Assembly: GCF_023065955.2 (NCBI RefSeq)
Contig: NW_026622786.1
Span: forward strand, 44,750,938-44,814,937
Direction of reading: 5' to 3'
Length of the DNA stretch: 64,000 nt
Source of the DNA: Ursus arctos
Taxonomy: Eukaryota; Chordata; Mammalia; Carnivora; Ursidae
Shown: positions 11,270 to 24,262 of the stretch, piece after piece
How positions within the stretch are numbered: position 1 is the first letter of the stretch
Layout of the letters: each line of letters begins with the position of its first letter
Program-made: the position numbers and the translations under genes
Notes under the pieces: generated by a model
What the model saw: the letters and a program-made list of their open reading frames with translations, nothing else
Told to the model about the DNA's origin: nothing
Databases searched by the model: none

Positions 11270-12330
11270 AGGCTTACCATGTACCAGTATGAAGCTACGT
11301 GATGTAGCTGTGAGATATAAACACAAAAAATCCAAAGCCAAAAAGATCAAAAAACAAAACAAAAAACTATTGTAGAAAGTGATCACATGCTAGGAGAGAG
11401 GGAAAACAGACTCGGCTCAGGGAAGAAGGGGATGATGACTTGCCTCCGTCAGAGTCAGAGGACGCGGAACAGAGGACCTGCTATTTGAACTGGACCTTGA
11501 AGGCTAAACGAGGCGTCACAGGAAAGCAGGAGAAAGGCACTGGAGAGAGTGAGGACAGCGGGCGTGAGGTTAGAGAAGAAAGGTCTTCGTGGATGGGCAG
11601 GAAAGCTCACTGAGGCCAGACCACACGGTGGGTTGGTTGGAAGAGCAGCAGGAAGTGACACTCTTCAGGAAGCTGGGCCCGGGTTTCTGGAGGGCCTTCA
11701 ATCCCCAGCGAGGGTTGGAGTGGAGGTGATGGGGCGATGAGATGTTTTTTCAGCAGGGGCGTGAAATAAATGAGCAGAGCCGTGTTAGAAAGATGATGTT
11801 GCTAAAAATGTGGGAGATGGATTAATGAGCTGGAAAAGATTGCGGGTGGGAGGTCAATTAGGAAGCTGTTGCCGAAGGGTGAGAGCTAACAGCAGTCGTG
11901 GAGACGCCGGGGAGAGGCAGCAGTCCCGGATGAGAGGAGATGTGACGGAGAGAGAGGACGCTGCCTGGAGGAGGGCGTGAGAGAAGGAGCCGGAGCACCG
12001 CGCGGGGGCGCTAGCGCGGCGGGTGGCGCGCGCTGCGGGAGCTCGGGGTCGGCCGCGGGGCCAGGAAAGAGCCCTCGCGCGGTGGACAACCAGGCCCCCG
12101 GAGACGTGTCCTGGAAGCCGGCGGGCTCGCCCAAGCTGCCAAGTGGTGAAACCGGGAAGTGCTGGGGAAAAGAAGGAATTCCGTCTGACCCAGCGGCGAA
12201 GACGTTGGTGGCCTTGCTGAGGACAGAGGGCTGCAGATTCGGAAATACAAGGAAGATGGCAAATGGCTGGTAGTGAGTGTAATGAGGTTTGGTGATCAGT
12301 GGGTGAGAGAAGAAAGGGAAGTGTCCAAAG
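11270..12330 (+). repeat. L2-derived stretch (LINE2 3' region)
   Basis: The segment carries the purine-rich signature of L2 3' regions in sense orientation: 'accttgaaggctaaacg'-like text, repeated 'gaggaagg/aggagaaagg' blocks, 'cttcaggaagctgggcc' and 'ggtcaattaggaagctgttg'. It is heavily diverged. The middle part (about 11990-12150) is unusually CpG-rich and is listed separately. Long open frames on both strands here follow from base composition and are not genes. Confidence 0.5.
11990..12150. promoter_or_regulatory. Small intronic CpG-rich patch
   Basis: About 160 bases with roughly two dozen CpG dinucleotides (for example 'accgcgcgggggcgctagcg' and 'ggtggcgcgcgctgcggg') in an otherwise CpG-poor intron. 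I see no TATA box and no clear transcript start. It could be an orphan CpG island with promoter or enhancer activity, a locally GC-biased relic of the repeat around it, or a recent GC-rich expansion. The promoter label is tentative. Confidence 0.35.
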
Positions 12331-12497
12331 AGGGCTGACGATGATATTCGGTAGGGAAAGATCGAGTCTGCAGGGTCCCACAGGCTGCACGAGGGGATCA
12401 AGAACACAGAAAAAACACTTTTCAAATGCCCTCAAATGTGTCTGAATGATTTCAGATAGAATCCTAAGCAGCTTGCTTTTTACATGACGTTTATTTT

Positions 12498-12694
12498 ATT
12501 TTTTTTAAAGATTTTATTTATTTATTCAACAGGATAGAGACAGCCAGCGAGAGAGGGAACACAAGCAGGGGGAGTGGGAGAGGAAGAAGCAGGCTCATAG
12601 CAGAGGAGCCTGATGTGGGGCTCGATCCCATAACGCCGGGATCACGCCCTGAGCAGAAGGCAGATGCTTAACCGCCGTGCCACCCAGGCGCCCC
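12498..12694 (-). mobile_element. SINEC-type SINE, antisense, 15-bp TSD
   Basis: The plus strand shows the T-rich tail (ttttttaaagattttattta) first and ends in GCCACCCAGGCGCC, the reverse complement of the SINE head. The duplication catgacgtttatttt is at 12483-12497 and 12695-12709. It carries the 'ataacgccggg' variant also found in the copies at 22564 and 34756. Confidence 0.96.
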
Positions 12695-12702
12695 CATGAC
12701 GT

Positions 12703-13540
12703 TTATTTTTAAATTATATAATTGATGTATTACAGAAAATTAGGGAAACACCGTAAAGTATAAAAAGGAAAATAACCACATAGAATCCTTCCTCTCAGAG
12801 AGGACTGCTGTTGACATACTCACATTTCCTTTTAGTCTCTATTCATATTTATGTATTAATAAAAACATGCTATATTGTGAAAGGACAGGATCTTGTGAAA
12901 AATAAGTAAATGAATAAATAAAGAGCAAAGAAACGGGAAGTTAGTGTCCAGTAGACCGAGCTTCAGATGACAGACAGTTCCACCACTGACCAGATGTGTG
13001 ACGGGGGTAAGTTCAAGGTCCTCTGCCTCAGTTTCTGCACTGGTGGAATGAGACTGCTTTGCAATTAGCATTAAGAAGAGAAGACCCACAAGATGCCCCT
13101 TCCTGGCATGGGGGCAGCCACACAGTTTGAACTTGATCAATTAAATTGTATTTCTGTGCAATTCCATATTTTACGTTTCTCCTGCATGACATGCATTTTC
13201 CTTTTTTTTAAAACAAAATCTTTATGAATCTTAAGGATTATATTCTATTCCATTATATGGATGTGCCCCAAAGTTAACCATTCCCTTTTAGGTTTATATT
13301 GCTCCTGAATTTTTGCTTTGAAGAAAAAATTCCCTTCAGATAGCATCTTTGTGTATAACACAGATATGTTTTCTTTTACTTCTGATTTCCTCCTCGGTTT
13401 AGAAATGAAACGTATTGGTTAAAGGGTAGGGACACTTTTGACTGCTTTATGTTAGGAATCTGCTTTCCAAAGAGTTGTACCAATTTATAGTCACACTCGC
13501 ACTCTTATGCAGGTGACTCTTCTTCATCTCAGTGACAACG
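12703..13540 (-). repeat. Old L1M 3' sequence, antisense, with MIR-like inset
   Basis: Text such as 'tattctattccattatatgg', 'aagttaaccattccctttt', 'aaagagttgtaccaatttat' and 'atagtcacactcgcactc' matches antisense 3' portions of old L1M elements. An MIR-like piece ('ccaccactgaccagatgtg', 'gcctcagtttctgcactgg') lies near 12940-13090. No coding capacity remains. The family call is from memory and moderate. Confidence 0.5.
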
Positions 13541-13654
13541 GGGGGGGGGGGGAGGGTAAGTGGGAATACAGTTAGCTGGTGGGATTATTTTCCGCTAAAA
13601 AAAATCTTTGCTGTAATTGACATGATCCTCTCCTCTTCTTTCCCATATGCTTAG

Positions 13655-13726
13655 CGTTATCATCAGCTTGAAATTAAAAAAAACCTGGAGACCTTAGCTA
13701 AGAAGGAGCGAATTCAGAGATTTAAG
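13655..13726 (+). CDS. ERICH3: ERICH3 coding exon (expected exon 4)
   Basis: A short exon of 24 codons, phase 0 on both sides (about residues 82-105), from acceptor ccatatgcttag to donor gtaaag. It encodes RYHQLEIKKNLETLAKKER followed by IQRFK, a charged, heptad-like segment that continues the helix of the preceding exon. It matches the human protein except for Asn and Lys substitutions I recall as Lys and Arg. Its small size and symmetric phase make it a possible cassette exon. Confidence 0.95.
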
Positions 13727-15358
13727 GTAAAGAGCTACATAATTCTTGTACTTTATAATATTATTTTATGACTTTAAAAGTCAATAGTGCTGTTATTGAA
13801 GCTTTTTGAGGCACTTTACTTTTCAGTAACTCATAGCTAAAGTCAGGTGTTCGTTTCACCACCATTGGCCACCATTATTTCCGAAGATCATGGCAAAATA
13901 GGAGCTTCTTCCGCAATTTTGTAAGGTACCAAGCTTTCAAAGGAAACATGGAAACACTCAATTCAAGTTTGAAATTTTGCTTTTGTCTTTTCTTGATTGA
14001 TATGTGACAGAGGCCCAAGGATTTTTGTTTTGTGTCTTAAAAAGCTGAAAATAGTTGGTGATGTTGCCAGTGTGCTGGAAATTGGCATTCTAAGAATTAT
14101 CCAATGGCCCATTTTCATGCAAACGTGCCCCTTGAAAAGAGATGGTAGGAAAGACCTACCTCGGCAAACAGAAGCATAAGATTTAGACATTCTGTACAAG
14201 GCATTTTAAAATTCCTTATTTGTTTTTATTTTTATTTTTATATTTGATATCCCTTCTTTGAAGTGAACTTATGGAACATATAAATTTGAATCAGGAGATG
14301 AGAGACTCGATTAAGCATGTCTGAAAAGTCTCAGTTTAGGTTGGTGGTTTTATTCAGTTTCTTGAGCCATTCAAATGCACAGGCTATTCTTCATTTTCTG
14401 TGTCATCTTACAAATGTGGGGCCCAAGACACATTTCACAAACTGAGGAATATTAGTAAAGCTTCTGGAGAATTGGTTGCCACATAAGGCGGTAATTTTTC
14501 CCTCTTGCCTGATAGACTCAAATCTGTCTTTTTCATCATGGCCAAAAGATAGTCTTGTTACAGAAGTGTTGTTAAATAACAGCAGATAGGACAGTTTTTC
14601 AAGATCAGAAAAGTTGGTGTGTAGAGATTTGTGGTTAATTCAACTTTGCCAATATTGTCCTACATCAAGGACTGAGTTACAGATTCTATAACTTACTGCT
14701 GAAAGGTTGATGGAGAAAAATGGTCCCTGGAAATAGCGAAGAACGCTGCCAAAAGCCGTGTGGGATTCCCTTTCACCCAGATTGCCGGACAGGTGGACTA
14801 AGAAGCACATGAACATGTTACAACATTGGCAGAAATTCCTGATAGACACTCCAGTTCCTCCCTATATGACGTTTATTCATAACAATTTTCACTTTATAGC
14901 TGCATTTGGTGAAAGACCTATGATTTAGGTTCCTTTTATATAATATGCAGCCCTTTTGCTTGGGGCATGATGTAATTATTTTTTTAAGGTAGAAAAGTAA
15001 TAGTGTCTGGTAGTCGTTACTGACCAGAGCTGTGAGGAACATCGTGCTGCTTGTAGTGATCTACTTAAAGCAGATTCATAAATATTCTTGCTAAAACCCA
15101 GGATATGCTGTATCCGTAGCTATTTCTTTGAGGACAGCTATTTCTTCCAATATAGAAATTCCCGATTCTCATTACCACACCCAATGTCCCACTACAGCTG
15201 TGGAAACTTTCTGTCATGAGAGACCTCAGGAGGAACACTTTTGAAAGTAATGAGAAAGGACTTCTTCAGGCATATAGTATCTCTGTAACCTGTCAGGCAA
15301 TAACCTAACCTCGATTGCTAATTATGTATCCATTTGTTCAATCACTTTCTTATTCTAG
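13727..15358 (+). other. ERICH3: Intron 4 (1632 bp)
   Basis: The shortest intron in the window, GT-AG. I see no recognisable SINE, LINE or LTR in it and no RNA gene. It is ordinary AT-rich sequence. Confidence 0.85.
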
Positions 15359-15487
15359 GGAGAACCCACAAGATGGTCTATAGAAAATAACATGGCAATC
15401 CTGTCTCCCCACCCCCCAGTTGGCCCAAAGACTAACCGTGGCCATAGTGTCCTGGTCAATGAAGGACATTCCAGTCCAATAACACCG
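15359..15487 (+). CDS. ERICH3: ERICH3 coding exon (expected exon 5)
   Basis: Forty-three codons in phase 0 (about residues 106-148), acceptor tttcttattctag, consensus-strength donor gtgagt. It begins GEPTRWSIENN and includes LSPHPPVGPKTNRGHSVLV, so the protein leaves the helical region here for a proline/glycine-rich, probably unstructured linker. The start GEPTRW differs from the GEHTRR-like sequence I recall for human; the rest is nearly identical. Confidence 0.95.
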
Positions 15488-18400
15488 GTGAGTCATATTA
15501 AACGCTCTGTCATGGACCATTCTGACTAAATAATATGTAATTTCTAATTACTCTCAGAAGGAATTCTCTCTGAGTGCTTGTTGGTATAATTCTGTGAATC
15601 CTACAGGATGCCAGTGTGGTCTTGTACCTGTTCAACTGTTTTTAGCGAGCGTCCTACTTTCAATCAGTATCGCCCCTGTCAAGTCCATTTTGCTTGTCAC
15701 TGCTAGAGTAGTTTCCTTAAAGTGCAGATTACTTGTTACTTACATACCCAAATGCCTTCACTGGCTTTGTGACATTTTTAGAAAAACCTAGACTCTTTCA
15801 CCTGACATTTAAGACCCTAAGCCAAATGACCTCAGTTTAGCCAACCCAATATTTCCCCTCATGATTACCCTTTACCACTCGACAATGCAGCAAGGTTGAA
15901 CCACTAGTGGTTGTGTATATGTCCTATGTTTTGTGACCTCTGGATTTTGTCCTTGCTCTTCCCTCCACTCTCACCTTATCTGTCAAACTTATTTATGCAC
16001 ACAAACTCAATCATACTGTATAGCATGTTGGACTAGATACTTATATTTGTGTTTCTTTTATCTAAAGCATGGACAAATACTCTAACATAAACACAGTTAA
16101 ATGTGCAGAGATTCTATTTAAAGAAATTGCACAAGCCGACATTTCATTCCAGTTTGATTCATTTATAATATAGCTATGGGATTAATTTGAAGGAAGGTGA
16201 GGTAGCTTGCAACAATATAGGTACAGGAAAAGATTTGCAGAATGTTTGCTGGAGGTTGATGGTTTAAGTTGTAAATGAATTGCTTGATCACATCTGTATT
16301 CTTGCTTTGCGTGGCCTAATATACTTCCTTGTTAGCATGAACATCTTTTGGATTGCACAATATTTATAGAGAAATTGCAAAGCTTTCACAGATTGTTGAA
16401 GTAGGTTCATCTTGTATAGTGTTAAGCTTTGACATTTTTCAAAGGTAAATATGTTTTGACATTTCCCGATGAACAGCTCAAGTTATGAAAAGCAACCGTT
16501 TTCCCTTTGTTGTTACCATATTTCCAAGCTTCATTTAAATGTATACGTACACAAATAATTCTTTTTTTGGATGGCAAATTCACTAGGCTCCCAAAAGCTT
16601 AACCTGGTTGAAACAAAAGAAACAATCAAGTGCTGTTTTCTATCTTCCCACCTGTTTCAGAGAGGAGAAACCCTTGAAAGGCTTTCTTTTCAATTTTCCA
16701 GCTGAACACCCTCAATAAGTAGTTTATGATACATCCAGGAGATCTTAATGTGGCAGGAGTGAGAAAGTAATTTGAAAATTACAGGAAACACTGACACCAG
16801 CACTTTAGAAGCCTTTCTGTCTGGTAAGCCACACTTCCTCACTTGGCCACCCCCTGTAGTGCTTTCGCACCGTAAGGGATCCCTATGGTGATCTTGGAAT
16901 CGTGGCTCCCATTTTACAGAAATACAAATCTTCCTTTTCGTTCTCCCAGCCTGGATACATATCCTTTAAATTTGACTCCTGACCTCCAAGTGCCGTGGAG
17001 ATGGAGAGAATAATCCTCTTGGGATATTGCCATTGATTTTTCTTTTAACTTTCTTGAATGAAGAAAGCAAGCATCCAGTGAATAGCTATTGCACTTGGTC
17101 ACTAATTGAACCTAAACCGTCAGAGTAGCATATAGGCTTTTAGCTGCACCATTCCCATTACAACTGTGGAAAGCCATTCAACTCATTCTGCACAAGCTTG
17201 GAAAATTCACCCCCAGAGATCGTTTAGTAAGAATTAGAAATGCTCAGCTAAGCTGGGTAATCACCAGGTAGTCCATTTCAGTTCACATTTTGGTACAGTT
17301 TTGAAAATGTTAAGCTACAGTGCCATATTTATTCCAAGAAAATATATTACAAACAGTTGAAAATATAGCAAATTTAAGGTGGCTTCTGATGTGAACTACA
17401 ACAGTTTGTAGCTCACAGCTGTTAGTTGAATGATGCAAATTTGTTTTTAGATATAAATGTAATCAGTTAAACATTTGACTGCCATATTCATCTAACTGAA
17501 TGATATCTGTATGCAAATGTGGGAAATAAAATTTAGAAGACAGAAGCCAGTAGATCATGTTCTAGTTTATAGTAACCTGCTTTCTTGAATCCCTACATTA
17601 GATTCTCAATGTGTTTATGTTCAGTTGAATTATGTGACAGGAAACAGTCTTAGGCATATTTGTTTTACAGAGTTCAAAAGAATTCTTTTGGGTGATCTGA
17701 TTCCCCTGTCCAGAAACCTCTAGTTTGATTTATCTTTGTGGGTTTTAAGACATTTTGTCTTTTGGCTCATGTAGTCTCATGTCCTGTTTTTTAAAATCAA
17801 ATGTTGCCTTAGTCAATCCACTTGGCTCTCTGTATTGGTCATGAAATAGGTGTGTGTGCAGAGACCCAAAATAACAATGACCTAAACATAAGGATGCCCT
17901 CCCCACACAACACACTTATGTGAATCTCCACTGGTGTGCTCATCTCTACTCTATGAAGTCATCAAAAGCTCAGACTCCTAATGTGTCATTAATCTGCCAA
18001 ACTTCGTGTGTTGTCTTCATTTACATAAGCCAAGATGGCAGATCACCATGTGGATATTTCAGCCACAGGGAAGGGGGTAAGGGGAAAGTGACAACACACT
18101 TCTTCTAAAGGCATGATCTGGAGGTTTCATATATCACTTCTGCTCATATCTTATTGGCTGAAACTGAGGCGTATATCTGGACAGAGTTGCAAGAGATGCT
18201 GGGAAATACAGTCTTTATTTATGATAACCATGGTCCCTGATAAAAATTCTATTACTAGTGACAAAAGAAAAACAGATATTGGGGAATATTATTTTAGCTA
18301 CCCTTCCCATGTCTGTCTCACAACTGACTTTCTAAATACCTGGTTGTTCAAATTTATCATTCTTCTCTGTTCATCCATTTTCTTCTCTTGCTCTTACATT

Positions 18401-20167
18401 TGAATAAAATCTTCTGTGAAAACTTGAATTTTTCCTAGTCTCATTGGTTTATGCCAGATAACATTTAGTTCTAAGTTCTGTTATGTCTTAGATATTCTGT
18501 TATTGTTGTTATTGTCTCTTTGGCAATATTTGTGTAGTTTATTTGGCACTAATTGTCTGTGTTGCCATTAGATGTTAAAAATTACTTTTCAATTTTCTCA
18601 TTCTGCTTATAACTGGAATCCAATGAACGTTGACTTAACAAAATCAGACAGCAACATATGACATGCTTGTCAAGATGGCACTCAGACCAGTTTTTGGTAG
18701 TAGGAGCTGCCCTATCATCATGTTTTTATGGATTTACACAGCACTTTTCCAGAGTTGAATATTTGTTGTTCACTGTTCTTGAGTCAGTGCATTAAGCCTT
18801 ATTCATGAGTCATTTACATACCATCCTTCTAACCCTCTTACCCAAATATGCATGTATTATTCCTAACAGGTTTCCAACTTTTTTGTTTTAATAGAACAAC
18901 AGGGCCAAAAGCCCTGTTTTTTTTGGGGGGGGTGTTTTTTTCTTTTTGAAACATTGCTGATCTTTATACTAAACTTACAGGGTTCTGTCAGTGCCACAGA
19001 CAGCATTTCTAATGCTCCATACTGGTACTTTTGGTATTCTCCGCCGTACATTCTTGATTAGAAAATGCATCAGTCAGGGTCTCAGCAGGAAACAGATGGC
19101 TCACACAAATAGGGTAATTAGGAAGAGTTTAATAAAGAAACTATTTACAAAGATGCCGGCAGGGTTAAGGAAAACCAACTGGGGATGTTAAGCATGTTGG
19201 GTCAGCACCCTGGGAAGCACAGCACCTAGGCCGGAGAGGGAGGGGTAAGGCCTGGGTACCAGCACCAGCAGGCAGTCCTTACAAGCTAGGAGAGGAAGGC
19301 CGGACGCGAGCTGTGGACTCGGTAGAGGGACCCAGCTGGCCCTTCCAGCCTTGGTGGGAAGGGTTCAGGAGAAATCAGACCTCAACCTCTTGCCTCTTGT
19401 CTTCTGCTCTCCTGCCAGTGCCTTTCATTGGCCAAGTCCACCTGGAATCCAAAGATTAGTTGGTGTAGTCCATAAAGAGATGACTCCCAGATGGCAGGGC
19501 AGGGCTGAGAAGGCAGAGAAGAGCAAATGGAAAACATCCAGCCCGGAAAACATCTCCATTTTCACACAGTGTTTTCCAATTGCCAGTTACTTTTTTTCAT
19601 TTTTGCTTTCTTGGCATTTCAAGGGAGAAGTTAAATAAATGGTAATGCATTATAGTTAAGCATCGCCTTTCCTCTTTTTGAATCGTGTTGTCTGCTTTTA
19701 CGTGAGTACCATTCTGGAGATGTGAAGGACTCACAGCAGTTTATGTTGAAAACATCTAAGCGGAAAGGAGTCCATTCCAATCATGTTGCTCTAGATCTCT
19801 AAAATAGGAACATTATTCAAGGTAATATTTGATTGAGGAAAGCCATTTAATGCACTGAATAAATTAGGTATTGTCAGCAAGTTTACAAAACGAGTAAAAT
19901 ACAGGAACCTAACAGAGAAGAACATCTCCTTTGTCTAGAATACTCTATAATTGTGGCATTTAGTTATGTAGAGGACTTCCACGCCATATGTTTTAACAAA
20001 TACTTTGGGTCATGAGGCTATGTATAATGGAAGGACATAATTAAAGTTTAATCTGTTCAGTAAAAAGGCACCATTAATTACTCTAGGCAATTTGTTGGGT
20101 TATTAATTGGTTCTGGAAACATGTCAAGATACTAATTTAAATGGAATTTTTTTCCCTAATTGTCTAG
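15488..20167 (+). other. ERICH3: Intron 5 (4680 bp)
   Basis: GT-AG intron, mostly without repeats I can name. From about 19060 to 19530 there is a more GC-rich stretch ('gtcagggtctcagcaggaaa', 'agagtttaataaagaaacta') that resembles a dispersed mammalian repeat, but I could not name it. Adjacent T and G homopolymer runs lie at 18917-18935. Nothing else supported. Confidence 0.8.
19060..19530 (+). repeat. Unnamed interspersed-repeat-like segment
   Basis: The opening 'cagtcagggtctcagcagga' and 'tttaataaagaaactattta' followed by 'gccggcagggttaagg' recall a repeated mammalian element, probably transposon- or LTR-derived, but the family is not clear to me. GC content is higher than in its surroundings. 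Boundaries are estimated from the composition change. Confidence 0.35.
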
Positions 20168-20326
20168 ACATCCCCTCGACCATACACTGCCCCAGGAAAT
20201 ATGCAGCCTCCAATTCGATTAAAGCCTCTTCCCAGTAATCCTGCGGTAGGAACTGTTCCAAAGATAACTTCGGGGTCCAGATTGAAAACCTCATTGCTGG
20301 AAAATGAAGCTCCGTTTCCCATTGGG
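20168..20326 (+). CDS. ERICH3: ERICH3 coding exon (expected exon 6)
   Basis: Fifty-three codons, phase 0 on both sides (about residues 149-201), between acceptor cctaattgtctag and donor gtaaat. It encodes a proline-, serine- and basic-residue-rich linker, beginning TSPRPYTAPGNMQPPIRLKP and ending LLENEAPFPIG. It is close to my recollection of human, with a few substitutions (GTVPKITSGSRLKTS). No catalytic motif is visible; it is likely disordered with short linear motifs. Confidence 0.95.
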
Positions 20327-22563
20327 GTAAATGTTACTTTTTCAAGAAATATCTTTTTATTCTTCATTAGAATGCTCGATTATCGCAGGTTTTAAGATGC
20401 AAGATTCAATTAATCTACTCAGTGAAATTTATATTGTGCACTGACTAAGCATTTACTATGTACTTCTGTTTAATTATATCTTACTTTAACTGGAAGGCCT
20501 ATGATTTCTATGCTATTTAGCAAAATGAGTAAGGAATAGATTTGTAATAATATAAGGTTATCTTTCATTAATTTGAATGGTCGTATGAAAAACAAAGAGA
20601 AACATCTTACAGCCGGATATGACTTCTATCAGAATAGACCCAGTGTTGACTGATTCTAAATTTTAAATGCATGAAACCTAGAAAATGAAACTTTCCAAGA
20701 ATAGGCTTGCATTTTCATGCCGACTTACTTTACCATCAGTGTATGAAATTGCTTCAAGTTTGACTCTGGAGAAGGTTGGATATAGAAGAAAAAGAATGTC
20801 CCTCTTTAAAAAGTGGTGGATTAATCACACATAGGAGCTTGACTTTGCTCCTTTTCAAGGTTATGTCTCTGGTAATTTTAACTTATTTTAACAGAGCACC
20901 GGAGGGAAACATGGTAAATATAAAATACAAGTTAAACAGGGACGAATAATTAGGACATTCAGTAATTAGGGAAGGTATCGTTTATATTTCTAACATGAAG
21001 AAGAAACATTTGCCATCTTAAGAAAGAACCTCTGTCATAAGAACAATTGTCACTGTGTTCAAATGGGTGAATTTAGTTCCATTTCTTATTAGGAAACATA
21101 ACATAAATGAAATTAAGGTATTTTTTCTTTTTTTTTTGAAATTAAGATATTTTTATCTAGAACTGACATAACCTTGATACTAAGAAATTAATCTGGACAA
21201 ATAAATGATTATGTTTCATAATAAAGGTATAATATGACTCTAAAAATAATAACTAATATTTTATCAATTTAAATGCTTTTCAGCTTATGAAGCACTTTTC
21301 ATAAAGCTTATTTTAGTAAATTTAATAGTAGTTTCCTAGAAAGCAGGAAAATTTAAACCAAGAGTGGTAGCACTTTGTCTAGGGAATAGCACTAAGTCTA
21401 GGAAGAAGCTTGTGGGGTCATAAGTCAATTAGGCTGACGCTCTAGGATCTGGTGTCCACATTGAAAGCAGATTTCCTGTTTCAGCTAGCGTCCAGGAACA
21501 GACAGGTCCTGAGAGATTGTCTCACGTTAACGAGAATAACACAGAACAAGCTCATTTGTCTCCCTGTAGTAAAGCAAAATCAGCAGCCAAATCATAACCA
21601 GGGCCATTGGTTCACCAGATATCAAGTAACCGAAGCTGTAGAAGTGGCCATCTTCCCCCTATAGACAGATCTACCTGAGAAGCCAGATCACAATGAGAAG
21701 GTTGCCTAGTGAGCACGGAATCAGAATGAGGGTATGTAGAGGAATGGAATCAGGTTAAAATGGCTTGATGTACCTATCTCATCTTAGGAATGGGCTTGCC
21801 AAAGGTACCAGAAAGCTCAAAGGTCTTTGGCTAAATCCCTGTATCTTCCAGGGTTAACTTTGCCTTAGGACTAGAAATATTTAAAGTCCAATGGGTGGGA
21901 TTTTATCTCTGCCAGATAGTGCTTGGATGGGTATGTGCCACATTTGCCAAGGTGATTTTATTATTCTTTCTAAGCTTCTATACTTTGATAGACACTTCCC
22001 TATTAGATATGTAAATACTACTAATCAAGTAATATTCAAGTTCTGCTCACTAGGGAGGGATTTTTTTTTTCCCTTCCACTGATTTTCCAATTCTGCTCTG
22101 AGCCATTGGATGGATTTATTAGCTAAATCTGCATAGGGCCTTTTATTTTCCTGTTCTCAAGTTTTGGGGTATGAGTGATTGAGGGATAGACACTTAATGG
22201 TAGCTTACTTAGGCTGACAAGATTGAGATCAATTCCATGTTAATTTAAACTAGCTAAACTTACACTTTTCATTCAGTAATTATTTATTGGGCACTTACTA
22301 TGGACTAGGTCCTGCTCTAGGCATTAGTGATATATCAATTATCAGGGCAGACAAAAGTCTCTAACTTATTGGAGCTTATACTGTAATGTACATAGACAAA
22401 CTATACTGCCAGAAGACATGTAATTTTTCCATGGTATTGATGACGAAGATGATTTAATATAAAATCAGACAAAAATCTCTAAAGAATAGTAGCCTTCATG
22501 ATTGCTGAGTATGTAGTGAGTACCCACTAAATTCTTCTGCTTTCTTTAAAAGTAAAAGTTATG

Positions 22564-22773
22564 GGGGCGCCTGGGTGGCACAGCGGTTAAGTGTCTGCCT
22601 TCGGCTCAGGGCGTGGTCCCGGCGTTATGGGATCGAGCCCCACATCAGGCTCCTCTGCTATGAGCCTGCTTCTTCCTCTCCCACTCCCCCTGCTTGTGTT
22701 CCCTCTCTTGCTGGCTGTCTCTATCTCTGTCGAATAAATAAATAAAATATTTTAAAAAAACAATTAAAAAAAA
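22564..22773 (+). mobile_element. SINEC-type SINE with 17-bp TSD
   Basis: Full-length copy from GGGCGCCTGGGTGGCACAGC to an A-rich tail with interruptions (attttaaaaaaacaatt). The duplication taaaagtaaaagttatg occurs at 22547-22563 and 22774-22790. Internal text 'cggcgttatgggatcgagcc' places it with the copies at 34756, 59682 and 12498. Confidence 0.97.
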
Positions 22774-22939
22774 TAAAAGTAAAAGTTATGTATATGGGAA
22801 TTGTTAGAAGGGACAACAGACATAAGCAAGTTTCTAAGTATCAGGAGAGAAGGTCTTCAATTCAGGCAAAAGCAATTTGGTCGAAAACAGGGTGGTTAGG
22901 ATGCAATTGAGTAAAAATCGTGACTTAGTTGAAAATGAT

Positions 22940-24226
22940 TATCCTTACGAGAATTTCTCATATACTATTGATAAGTGTAGACATTAATGTATCTATTTGT
23001 GAAGGCAATGTGGGAATATCTATCAATGTTTTAAATGAACATGCTCAAGAATTTTTAAATATAAGAATTTATTTCAGGAATATACACATATGTGAAAAGG
23101 AATAGATTCAAGAGTACCTGGTATTATAATATTCATAATAGTCAACAATTTAAGGCACCTAACAACTTAATAGGGTGTTGTTTTAAAAATAGTTTATTAA
23201 AGTATGTTAAACAAACAAACAAAAAAAGGTAAACTTATTTTTACCAGCATGGAAAGACACTGTGGGCTAAAAAAGCAAGGTAAGGAATGGCATGTTAATT
23301 TTTTTAAAAATTTATTAAACTATTTCCAAGTAAGGCACACAATTGACTGATAATTACTTAGAGATAATAATTTGTAAAAATCTCCAAATCCCCAAAGTTC
23401 TGGACTCATTGATTTTATTGTTCTTATTATTTTCACTTAATTTATATTTGTTATTACAATATTGATGCACACCATCACAGAAAAATTGGAAAATGTAAGA
23501 AAAGAAAAAAGAACATAAATAGCACCTGCAACATCACCTATTTTAATAATTCTAAATTCATTGGTGAATATCTGTTTAAATCCCTTTATGTTCACATAAG
23601 TGTTTTCAATCAAAATATGGCCCATACATGCCTTTATTTATCCTGCCTTTACTTATTTAGCAGTGAGTAATGTTTGGAGAATGTCTCCCCTTTCTTAACA
23701 ATAACTTTTCACTATATTTAAGCATCTCAAAAAATTAATTGGCTGAAAAAAACCATACCAAATAAACTGGTATAAAATAGGTAAAAATGATTAAAGATGC
23801 CTTAAAGTTTGGAAAACAACCTCAGATGCACAAAATGACCAGTTTATTTATTTGAAAACTCAAAGACTCAAATATATTTGAAAAATGTAATATGATTATG
23901 TAATATGGTACTTTTTTATTTTTGATTAATACAGAGATACAGTTTTTCAAATAATACAAAGATACATAAGATGGAAAATGATATCTCCCAATAATCCAAA
24001 TCCCCAAACGCAACCCTTAAAGTCTTCCGGTCATCCCTGATTTTATCAAAATCCACATACAAATTCATTTAAAAGAAACTATGATCACATCACATGGACC
24101 CTTTTATCGTCAGGATGAATAGATTCATACTATGCTTTTTGAAGCCTGATGAGAATCTATTACAAAGACAAAAAAAAAAAAGTTAAATATTCTCCTATTG
24201 ATGGACTTGATGGCTCAACTGAATTT

Positions 24227-24262
<36 letters not shown>

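Larger units (their letters stand above)
9886..13654 (+). other. ERICH3: Intron 3 (3769 bp)
   Basis: GT-AG intron. It contains AT-rich unassigned sequence to about 11260, an L2-derived stretch with a CpG-rich core (11270-12330), an antisense SINE (12498-12694), and old antisense L1 3' sequence (12703-13540) that includes an MIR-like part near 12940-13090. A run of 13 G bases lies at 13540-13552. Confidence 0.85.

Noticed and set aside
11854..12435. Minus-strand open frames of 193 and 179 codons
   Set aside because: They lie in GC-rich, L2-derived sequence where stops are rare. Composition is arginine/proline/serine-biased, with no domain and no splice context.
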